Of a stretch of DNA of 64,000 nucleotides, positions 37,701 to 49,700 are shown piece after piece. This stretch comes from Owenia fusiformis (Eukaryota; Annelida; Polychaeta; Sabellida; Oweniidae): assembly GCA_903813345.2 (NCBI GenBank), contig CAIIXF020000001.1, forward strand, positions 59,072,270 through 59,136,269, given 5' to 3'. The translations under genes and the position numbers were made by a program. The notes under the pieces are model-generated. The model was not told where the DNA came from. It worked only from the letters and a program-made list of their open reading frames with translations, and made no database searches. Numbering within the stretch: position 1 is the stretch's first letter; each line of letters starts with the position of its first letter.

Positions 37701-40700
37701 ATGTATCCAAAAGTGATGGAATTAATTTGATCATAATTTGAGTCATATTAAATATCCTAGATGCGAGTAGAAATAATCTTGATTTACATCATTAGAAATT
37801 CACAATTCATTCAAACTGATGTCATATTTGTAATCTACATGTAAAATTATATCTAGAAATATGGTTTTGAAAAGAGTTTATCAACTTTGAAAATTTAATT
37901 TTCTTTGAAAATGTGACTTCTAGGTCGGGAGATTCCCCATAGACCCCATGTTGTAAAACCACAAAAAGTGAAATATATTTTCTTGTGTGCGGCAGATAAT
38001 ATTTTCTTTTACTGGACATATTTTAATTTGTATAACTATCACATACATGAGGATAATATGAAAAGTGAACCACTAAAACTTATCAATATTCAGGTTTAAG
38101 GGAATTTTGTAATACCCTGCCATGTTATTTCCCCCGAATCAGCCCCCTGGTGGCGAAACTGGTAACTACCTACTCGCATCTGAGTAATTGTGAAATATTG
38201 AGAATGATATGAAACCTTTAAAAGATAAAGTTTATAGTTTAATGTTTTTTAGTTTTTCTTACTCCAAACTCAAAATTGCCTTCAATAAGGACAGTGTATG
38301 TGACTATAAAACTGATGGTGCTTTTCACAGAGTAACAACCCACAACCAAACAGAACCCAATCATCTTTGTATCATCATCATGAGGGAATATTAAAATGCT
38401 CCACCTTTTGTGTTTGAAGCATGGGGTCCCAGTAATCTGGTATGTTGAGTAGTACATTGCTCCTCAATACTAGATGTGATCATTACAGCTAGTGCATTCT
38501 GGGATTCATCTGGCATGTCCTCAATCTATGTTATCTGCACCAATTAGAGAAGATAATCCAACTCCTTTCATTCCATTCTACCACCATATTGGGAAGAGTG
38601 TGCCAAAGTTGGTCTGGAGAAGAACATAATTTTTGATTATAAGGATATTCAAAGTTCATTATATCATGTTACAAGTTTACCTGATGCATCCATAGATTGT
38701 AGAGAATAATCATTTGAAATGTTCTGAAATAAAATATTCATATGTATAAATGCAGCCATTGTCAGAGTAACAATAAAATACAGTGAATAAAAGAATAAGC
38801 CTAGAGCCTAGAAATTCAGTCCGAGCAGAGTCTGATAGAGAAAAAAATCAGAGAGCTGAAACAGATTTATGCCTAAAGCTAGGGGAGTTATGATCACATG
38901 CTATCTATTGCAAGACTTACGCCTGTCACAACCGTCGCCATGTTAATCAGTGTTTTTAAGTAGCGCAAGGATCCTGCCATGACCGTGGTAGTGTTATCGT
39001 GTAAGCCTGGTATAACCGTGACAGGCTGGTATAACCGTGACAATGCTGTATTATATTGCAAGGCCTGTCATGACCCTCGAAGTGTTATCGTGGAAGCCTG
39101 GCACGACCGTAGCCTTTATTGTGGTTTATAAGCGAATGTGAATATAAATGTTTAGTAGTAATTTTGATTTTGACATGATTAAGGTAGTTAAACACCATGA
39201 TCATAGTATTAAACTGTTGAATTGTAATGACGATCACTTAAAATTGTTAAGGATATTCCTAGCATTAATGTCATACATATTTACTAGTCATTGCAATACA
39301 TTATAACAATCATAGTAGGACTAATTAAGCCTAAATTTCTACATTACCACCCTCATACCTGGCCTTGCAATACTATATTACATTGTCATGGTCATACCAG
39401 GCTTTGTGATCCCATAATACATTGTCACAGTCATGCCAGGTTTTCAAATACACATTTTCACTGTCACTTATAGTAATCATAAATTTCTACATTACCACTC
39501 TCATACCCGAAGCTGGAATACTATATCACATTGCCACGGCGGTCATACCAAGCCTTGCAATACTATATTACATTGTCACGGCCATGCCAGGCCTTGCAGT
39601 ACTATATTACATTACCACGATCATGCCAGGCTTTGCAATACACATTGTCACGGTTATAGCAGTCCTAATCGTAAATGTATACTTTATCACTCTCATACCT
39701 GAACTTGCAATACTATATTACATTGTCACAGTCATGCCAAGCCTTGCAGAACTATATAACATTGTCACGGTCATGCCAGGCCTTGCAGTACTATATTACA
39801 TTGTCACGGTCATGGCAGGCATTGCAATATAATACAGCATTGTCGCGATTATATCAAGCTTTCATGATAACATTACCGCGGTCATGGCAGGATCCTTGCG
39901 CTACTTAAAAACACTGAATAACATGGTGACGGTTACGCCAGGCGTTAGTCTTGCAACAGATAGGGTCTCGTTATGATAATAGAAAATGATTAGAAGCTAA
40001 AACAGTATCTCAAGTAAAGGTAGAGTCAATATCTACAGCAATTTGAGTCAAAAATTATAAATTGACTTGAGAATATAAAGACAGATTCTAAAACCGTTTA
40101 CCCTGGTTCAAAATTGCAGTCAGAGAGAATGTATCAAAATTTTGAAGCTTGGAACCAATGAAATAAGGAAATAACCAACCTGTTCAATGTGTTAATGCTG
40201 CAATTCTAAACGATTTGTACCTTCTGATGTCCACAATATGTCGTTAGCAGTCCAGGTGTATTGTATTACCCTGAAAATATGTTATTGTAGATATCAAAAC
40301 ATAGTTTTTACCGATTTGGAATCGAAAATATGGCATCCATTTTGAAAAATCTAGGTCAATTAACTGACATGTTTCGTCGATCCTAGGCTCAATTAAGCGT
40401 TTGTACTTACTCATTATGAGGTCCATGGGTAGTCAGATATACAGCATACATATACAACATAGTAAATCTGCATGAGTACCATTATATTCAACCTAAAAAG
40501 GTCTAAATGTTCAACATGTTCAAAAGCAAAAAGTTTGTAACGCACGGCGGAACCGGAAACTAACGATCGCTTTTCAATAGTGAAACAAGAAAATCGAAAA
40601 TAATGATCTAGGTTTGAAAGTAATTTTCAGCGAGTTGCACGTATTCTTCACAAAAGGTAAGTCGATAAAAATGTTTCCCATATCGTCTTGTATCATTTAA

Positions 40701-43700
40701 ATACCACTTTGCATCTCAGAGCAGGGGGAGATGGTTTTCTGCCAGTTTTTTCGAAAAAGTTTTAATTTCTTAAAAAATCGCTTGAAAAAAATTCGAATTG
40801 TTTCGAAAGCATTTCAGCTGCATTTTCACGAGCTTTGAGTCATATCCACTCCAATGAACTAAGTTCTAGACTTATATAACTCAAAACTGAAAACAGAATT
40901 CAATTTCATCAAAAATTCACAAAGTTAGGAACAATCAAAAATGGCTGGGTAATTTGGGGCTCTACCGACGAAATCGAAATATCGGACTTTATGACGTCCC
41001 GGCGGAAGTAGAAATCGGCCTAACCGAAGCACATTTGCGGCTTGGATCTCCTGCTGTATACTGTCATCCACTGATGTATGACCTCTTGAAAATTCTCTCA
41101 TTTTTAACATGGGAAATCCTCACTTCAGCAAATCCATGTGTCATTATTTTTGTTCCAAACTGTATAATGTTTTATGGAAAAAATAATGAAAATCAAATGT
41201 CACTTAAAAAGTGTATTAAATTACATATTCAATCCCTAATATACCCCCTAGAGTGTCACCCTTCACCAACCAATTAGTTGAACAGCAGTAAAAGTGATTC
41301 AAATAAAAATCCTACTCAAGTGTACTTTATAGAAATTCGATTATCTATCAGCTTATTGTGGGTATAACCATGGGCTCTTGTTGAAAGCCCATGGTATAAC
41401 TTGTAAAACTGAAATTTAAATAGGTGGTATAACTTATTAACATTTCCCGGTTATTGATTTAAGGTCGCTGACCTATTTGATTAAACCTTTTTGTGCTACA
41501 TATAATAATGATAATTGTGTACAGTATACAATTGTTGACCTCATACAATTGTTGATCGAATGGAGAGGTCTACAATTGTTTTGTTAGTCCGAAGAATAAT
41601 ACACATATAGAAAACAATCATCAATCAGGGGCTTAATTTCACAATCTTTTCTCTGAACCACGTTAGCAATATTTTTTTAGAAAATCTGAAGACAATGGTA
41701 GCTAAACTCTCTGTATTCGGCACACCACTGCGTACTCATTAGTAAATTAATGTTACTTTTACGATTCTATTTGTATTTTTGCATACTTGTCATCTAGTAA
41801 AGCAGAGCTGTCAAGTGTCCCGCGAATGGCGGGATTATCCCGCGAATTTGATCAAAATTAGGCTAATTCGCGTGTCCCGCATTGTCCTGCGAAGTCCCGC
41901 AAAATGTGGCTTTGACCTCCGCGAATTTCCGAAATTGTTGCAATCCCCTATATTTTGATAATCTTATCTTATATAAGAAGCTAAGTTTTTGCACTTTTGA
42001 GGAGTAAAGTTTACCTAATTTTAAGTACCTAGCATGCTGTTGTTTGGTATCAAAATAAAGGGGAAGGGTTCAACTTTCATTTTAATTACGAAAATAGGGA
42101 TGTAGGTCACAAATAGTTCCAACATTGGCCTTTTTACTACCCGTGTGGCCTTCATCTCAGAACTGAGCAAATGTTAGCAAACGCGAGTTACAATAAATGG
42201 ACGCTGATATCTACTACCGGGTAGTAAATCCTCCATGCTGGGTTCATACTTGGTACCCGGTACCCGGTCAAAAAAAACGGGTACCCAAAAAACGAAAAAT
42301 ACAAATATACTGTATAACACAATGTATTCGCGTGCATGATGAATTTGCGTTAATTCGCGAGGGTATGTATTCGCAAATTCATCGTGTAGCGAAATTAATA
42401 TGTAGGCTACTAAGCCATAAAATGAAAATTGTTAAATGTGATGGCGCCATTTCCAAAGTTTACCATAGGGTTATTTTTGTAAACAGTCAACCTTGAATGT
42501 ATTGATGTTTGCAAACCAGGAAATAAAACAAATATGTTTATAATCATCGTGTTTATTGCTTCATATTGTAAAATAAAACATCATACCATAAAAAAAACTA
42601 TTGTTGTTGTTATTGTTGTTTAAAACATGTAAAAACAAGTCAAACGTCCAGATCAAACTTACGATAAATCATCAGTGATTTTCTCCATAGATTTGTAATT
42701 TGATCGGCGTACTATTCTGAAGTCAATTAGAATCCAAGTATCAGTCATGCAGGATTCCCAAGTATCCATGAGAACTAGTGGTGTGCACCCATGGTACATT
42801 TCTTAATCGATTATCCAAAAATATCAATTGATCAATTATCGATTAATCGATTCTAACATAATTTTATATAACAAGTCCCGGTTAAGTTTTTTGAGCAGAA
42901 AATTATTGGCGACGTTGTAGCTTTTCCCCTGGAGTCGTCGCCATTTCTTGACCGTTTCTAGACTGAATAAAATTATAACTTTAAAATACACCAACATTCA
43001 CCTTCCATTTGATTGCATACTTGTATTGAAGAAACTTATGAGATATATTGGATCAGTAAAACACAAAAAACAAAGGTAAGCGTCGGTATTCCGGGTAATT
43101 AGTTTGTTTGGCAGTTTGAGCTTAGCGTGTCAGGTCTCAAATTAGTCAATGACGTCACGTAAGCTTACTCGCGGCGATTAACCTTATTATAAACAAAGCG
43201 CTATTCATAGAATTAATTCTTTATTGGCCGAGTCAAATATGTGGTCAAACAATCACCGGGGGAATCTCATTTAAATTGATACACGCATAATTCGCGATGG
43301 GCACAAAACGCAAAATTAAAATGACGCAAATTAATGATGTAAATGAAAAACGCAAAAATTTAATGCGCAGATTTAATGTGTTATACAGTATAACATAATT
43401 AGATAATGAGAAAACGTGTAAGATTTGTTTTGAATTTGCAAAAATGTATGTAACATGATTCAAAATTGAGCTAGAAGCTTCAAATAAAAAGCATATTTTA
43501 AGACACTTTTCTTCCTCTATCGTTATGGCCATATTTTCATTGGTTATGGGGGGGGTGCGATCGCACCATCGCATCCTCTCCTGGCTACGCCTATGACATT
43601 GTAAGACATAACAATTTACAATTCAGTGGACATTTTGTCATAAATTGGGATAACTTAAATTATGATTAATAATCAAAATCTTACACGTTGCATCATGTAA

Positions 43701-46700
43701 ATTAACACACGTCACCTCTCTGCTAAAGCAACGATAGCTATTTACAGATTTAAATCATAATCAAAACAATTCACGTACCAACATACGAACTATTGAAAAT
43801 AGAGTAAGATTGATTTGTCTTGTTTTTCAAATCGTCTTACAATGTCATTGGCGTAGCCAGGAGGGGGTGCGATCGCACCCCCCCCTTCATTACCAATGGA
43901 AATATGACCAAGATCATAGAGGAAGAAAAGAGCCTTAAAATGCTTTTTATTTGAAGCTTCTAGCTCAATTTTGAAGGAAGTTACATACATTTTTGTAAAT
44001 TCAAAACAAATCTTACACGTTTTCTAATGATCTAATTATGTTGTGTATTCGTATATTTCGTTTTTTGTTTTTTTTTCGACCGGGTACCAAGTTTGAACCC
44101 AGCATGGAGGATTTACTACCCGGTACCCGGTTTTTTATACAAACCCTATCTAGAAAATTAACCTCATTCCCTATAATTTGATGTAGATTAATCGAACCCC
44201 TATATCATGGGCTTTCAATTGAAAGCCCATGCCTACAGTATATGAATAGGTACATTTTAATATATAACATTATGGGGGTAAGCGTTTCATAGTTGGTCAC
44301 GACGCCAGAAGTGCAAAGTATTGTTCCGAATTTTTGAATTTCGTGTTAGATTACGGTAATTACACCTGAAGCATGGTTTTTGATAAATTACAATAAAGTT
44401 TAATAATATTCCTATGCGTATTTTGTGAAATTGTGTTGACGTTTATTTAAGTTATAATGTAACGGTGCATTATATTTGATTAATCAGTATCTGAAAGTTT
44501 GATTTAAGTACTTCTACACACTTTTACATTAGTCCCAATCACGCAAATCCCTTGAATGTCCCGGGACATCCTGCAAATTTTGGTGGATGTCCCGCGAAAT
44601 CCCGCAAATTTAGGGCACTTTGTCTAAAAAATCTGTCCCTCTATGAAGTTTTCGGTGGTACACCTGTTAACTGTCCCGCAATTAGGGTGTTTGTCCCTCG
44701 AATGGTCCCGCGAAATCCCGCGAATTTGATAAAAAAAATCTCCTATTAGCGCAATCACGCAAATCCCTTAAATGTCCCGCAAAATCCCGCGAATTTAGTA
44801 GATGTCCCGCAAAATCCCGCGAATTTTGTGCACTGTGTCTAAAAAATCTGTCCCGCGAGAAAATCTTTAGGGGTTGACAGTACTGTAAAGTCAAAATTTC
44901 ACTTTCATCACTTTCGTCACTTTCATCAACGTTTACAAAATGTCCGTCTTCCATATTTTTTCTGTAAACATTATGACGTCATGAAACTTTTTTCAAAAGT
45001 AGCGGTCTACAGTACCTAGTGTTGACCGCTAATCAACCAATCAAAATCGAGTACTTCAGTTGAGGTACTAACAATAAAACCTGTGTGTAAGTGAAACACT
45101 CAGATGTCACACAACTTTGACCCTACTAGTATATATTCAGTTGTTTAATTCTATGAAACATGGCCCTAATGATGATATTACAGTGTATATGGACATTGAC
45201 AAATGAAAACCTGTATAAGTGAACATTTCTCTCATCAGATCGCCTCACCTCATTTCATTCTGCCATAGACGTCCATGTTAAATGCTAATCTGAACACTTT
45301 TTGCAGCTCCCAGTGGTGTCATATGAGATGCAACGTGACCTTTTTTCTTTTTTTTATACATTATCAATTTATTTCATCATAATCATGTTTTACAAGAATG
45401 GCTTGCCAATCGCTTATAAAGCATTATAGGCTAAGCTAGAAAATACATAAATTTAATTACAAATGTAAATGCATGTAATATGGAAGAATTGCAGCAATTT
45501 GGATAAGAAATGGGAAATAGGACAGGCTGGGGTCATGTGTCATAGTCTCAGTGAGGGAATAGTAGGCATAGTTAATACTTGCTTGGAGGGTCCCATAGAG
45601 AATTATGATTATGTTAAGAGTTCTCCAGTAAAAAATTGGCAACAAGAGCAAAAAGTTCATTATTTTGTGCCAGCGATAAATCGTCACTGCCATGTTTCAG
45701 AAAATCTATAAATTGGCTTTTGTTCCTTATAGCTAAAGGCTTGTAAGTCTCTACAAGCAGTGGAGACGATGGGCTCAATTGCCGTATCATATTGCAATTG
45801 AACGACGATACTGCAATTGCCGTATCGTCTTATTTTAATTCCAAACGCGCATGTCTAGCAACTCAGCGCTATTAAGTCATTTTATACTTTCTAGGCTCCA
45901 GCGTAGTGCAATACTTAAATATAATCAATACTGCGCTTAACACTGAAACACCGATCTTTGAAATACATTTTTATTTCTATTGAAAGTTTGATGTTTGATA
46001 TCTCAAATGCACTGAGACAACCGATTTATTTTGGATAAGCAATATTCAAAATTAAGTATAGCATTTAAATCACTGATTTTTAATTACGAAAATAGACTGA
46101 ACCTAGTATCAACAAGATATATCAATTATTAGTCAGTTAGTATGGCCAGTATATTTAATCAAAACATTGTCGATTATATTTTGCGATACTGTTTATTTGC
46201 GATATGAATCTGTGAAAGATCACAGTTAAAAAGATTTTTTCCTTGGGAAATGGGAAGGGAAATGGTAGAATATTTGTCATTATCCACGAAAAAACAAAAC
46301 TTAGTAGTAAATCTATTGCCCGTGGTAGATCGCTATAAAAATGTTCTTGGCAGTCTAATGTGCATGAAGGCATATAGTTTGACAAGTATTACGGAACCAA
46401 ATACACAAAATAAAGTCTTCTTTGCAGATTTGCAATTACAATAAAGGTTTCAAGAATTTCTTTATAATTATGAGTTTATAACAGTATGTATTTTAATGAA
46501 GTTTGTATGATGTACATGTCTTTCCTCCTCCTATGTTGAAGCTGAGACTATACATATCTAATTGCGGGTGGCGCAACACGGGAGATACAACTCTCGGATA
46601 AAGTTTAAAATTCCTTTTATCTGTTTATGTTAGTCTCAGGTTGAAGTAAGTAGGTTTTCAGATGCAAAATGTAATATTTCCGCTGTAATATAATTACGAA

Positions 46701-49700
46701 TTGAAGCTTAATACTAGTAAATGGAAATTATCAAATATGTATAAACATTTTTCAATCTGTGTGGATTCCGTGAAAGTACACGTAACGATTCATACCTGTA
46801 TGAAGTATGCCGAAACGGCCGAGATCTGCTTATATATTGATACATGCGCGGCCTTGACAGAGAAAACCTACTAACCCACATACGTGTGCTACTAACCTAG
46901 ATACGTCTAGCTAATTTGCATAACGTTGTTGCAGTCTGAATCCACTTTCTGGCTCTAAACTGGCTGTTTAAAAAATTGCATTTATTAGTCTATAACTTTG
47001 CTATTAGTGGACAGATTTCGAAATAAATAAGACCATGGTTATGTTCGGAACTAAAGCTTTCTGATGGTTCCATTTTGTAGTGACCAAATTGCGAGAAAAC
47101 TGAGGAAATAGAAGGTAAATGCGATTTCTCGAATTCCAAGTTTCACAAAAGAAATCCTGCATTCTGATTGGCCGGCTTTCTTGCAGTCCCAATCCACTTT
47201 AGCTCTCCAAACTCGCCGTTTTAGAAATAACACTTTTCGGTCTTTTTCTCCGCCATTTCTCGGTCGATTTCTAAAAGCATAATGTCATAGTGAAGCGGAC
47301 AAAACCAGCTTCCCGATTGTATCACTTTTGAAGCGATCCTCGTGCAATAGATAGGTAGAATTCGAGCGTGAAAAAGTTTCTCCATAATCGAAGATTCACT
47401 TAAGAAATACTGAGGAATCAGGCATTCTGATTGGTCAGTTTTCCTGCATTCTCAAGTCACTTTCCCGACTCTAAACTGAGTTTCTAGAAATGGCACTTGC
47501 TACATACATCTCTTCGTTTTGTTTCTGGGCGAATTGGTTGCTGGACGATTTATCCAGGCATCATTGTTCGTCTGAGAACAGGGGTAATGCAAACGGTATT
47601 TAGTACTTTGAACGCGATCTAGTAATGACTTAAAGCCGAGACTTTTATACCTAAAACGTCAGTGTAAAGGATAAATCAAACCCAAAATGCATGCAGGAAG
47701 ATGATGTTATTTATAAAAATGATAAAATTAAAATGAAAACCTGTCTGGTTTCATGTTATTCTCGCCTCTGGAATGTCTGAAGAGCACCCCAAAGTACGTT
47801 TTTGTCTTTTGCCTAAAATGAGTGAAACTTTGAGAACCCACGGGAGTAATTGCACACGGTAGAATTTAAATGCACGCGAGGAAAAGTTTATTTTATATAT
47901 GTTCTTCTAATATGAATAAAAAAATTCATGCCATCTCTTTATTTAATATTGCCGAAATTAAGTACAAGGAGGGTCTGTTGCAATTTCACAATTTCAGGGA
48001 TTTCACGCTGTAATCGGCCCTTGTGCACTGGAGTAGAAATAAAACGATATCTCGGACAAAATATTTCATGTCATTAAATTCAAACCCCCTATTTATGGAA
48101 AATACTTTAAAATTGTACTAACTATGGATGTTATATGATTTAATTCGAATTTGAAATCCGGAATTGTTAAGATTTTTAAAAGATAACCGTTATTACAAAT
48201 AATGACGTTCTATACGGCAATTGCCGTATCACCGTTCAAATGCAGTATGATACGGCAATCGAGCCCATCGTCTCTACTGACAAGTGCAAGAAAAGTGTTC
48301 CTATTTTGTGCTTTATTTGGACAATAAAAGAATAAATGTTTTGGAGTTTCAGGCACACCACAAGCGCAGTTTGGTGTTTCAATATAAGTAAAATTATGGC
48401 CATATAGCTGAGCTTTAGTGAGCAAGTCAACTCTGAATCTATTGAGAATTATTTCTTGATTTCTTTTTAACTTTAATTTAGTAGTTGGTAAAAAGGAGGG
48501 CTTAGGGATTTTATTTTTTTGTAAGTTATTGAAGCTGGTAATTGTTTTGCTTTCTCGAATATACTTTGGTAGCTTATTCCAGTGGGAGATAGCATTGAGG
48601 ACAGAAGAGTTTCTAAATTTGATTGAGCTTTTGGCAGGTATTTTGAAATCAGGATTTGATCGGAGTTCTCGGGGATTTTGAATCCTCAGAGGTTCAAAGA
48701 TATCTTTCACATAGCTTGGAGTGAGATTATTTTTAACTCTAAACATGAATTTATTTATTTGCATTGACCGCCTTGTTTCTAGATCAGGCCATGTGAGTGT
48801 ATTCTTTACCTTAATTGAACTACTACCATGTAAACATCCACTGCATATAAGAGCAGCTTGATAGAATAATTTATTTAATATGTTAAGGACACTTTGAGTA
48901 GAGGAATCCTAGAGTATTGCGCCATATTCAAAGTGTGGTCGAATGAAAGACATGAAAATTGTTTCGAGGACATTGGAATTAAGTTTCTTTTGCAGTGATC
49001 TGAGAGGATTCAGGAGCTTGTTTACTTTGTTTCTTATGGCAATTATATGTTGTTTGTTAGACATGTGCTCATCAAAGGTATAGCCTAAATGTTTATGCGA
49101 TGTTTCCCTTTTTATTAAAGCATTATTCATAAAGGAATTGTTCACTTGGCCATTAAAGTTTAATTCTGGAATTATGAAAAATTATTTCGACACTTTTTTC
49201 AGGTTTAAAGTTGAGTTTCCATTTAATAGACCTTAATAGACCTTAAAAGTCTTTAATTCAATTCAATTGAATTGGAAAGCAAAAACAAGTATTTCGGATA
49301 TTTTGTTATCCAGGATCCCATCGACCCTACAGTTCACATAAGCAAAATATTTTTAAAAGCATAAATATATTATATGGTAACTTAATTGAGTTTCTTTTAC
49401 TTCGAACGTTTTTCAAGTTGCCATTTCAATAAAATGTACAATCGGATTTCTAGCTAAATACAATTAATTATTAGGTCTAGTGAAATAACACCGCAAATAA
49501 CCTTCATCCATTCAAAACATGGAGAACGCCAATGGCGCATATGTGGCCTAGGCATTAGAGAGAGACCGAGGTGGGAGATATCCCCCTCCCCTCAACACCA
49601 AACTTGTTCTCACTACGTTTTCGAAAATTGCCTGAAAGCCCTCCTCACACATTATTAAGGAAAACATATCTACACATTTTGCGCATTTAACCATTTGATA

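Larger units (their letters stand above)
41803..44885. mobile_element. 3.1 kb DNA element with CAG...CTGTCAA ends and TCCCGCGAA subterminal repeats
   Basis: Ends CAGAGCTGTCAA and, inverted, CAGTACTGTCAA are flanked by the 5-bp duplication TAAAG (41798-41802 and 44886-44890). Just inside both ends are many copies of TCCCGCGAAT/TCCCGCAAAT, about six on the left (41818-41930) and more than ten on the right (44560-44860). No transposase was recognised. A second element occupies 42215-44125. Confidence 0.75.
45340..49230 (-). mobile_element. LINE 3' region (CR1/Jockey group) interrupted by a DNA element
   Basis: Minus-strand coding from 49230 gives [47 protein letters not shown] and then [16 protein letters not shown] and [18 protein letters not shown], up to FLALV at 48285. 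Reading resumes at 45757 on the far side of the 45758-48279 insertion with [21 protein letters not shown] and ends at a stop near 45562. A 3' UTR and short A-tail follow to about 45345. One TAG (near 48906) and a disrupted stretch near 49150 show decay. The upstream reverse transcriptase palm and endonuclease are missing. Confidence 0.85.

Noticed and set aside
39422-39832. 136-codon open frame on the plus strand
   Set aside because: Its residues repeat with the 39-bp minisatellite (39 is divisible by three), so openness is a by-product; no splice or homology support.
45758-48279. Transposase gene within the 2.5 kb element
   Set aside because: Open frames near 46155-46444 and 47004-47233 are short, overlap on opposite strands and show no transposase motif.
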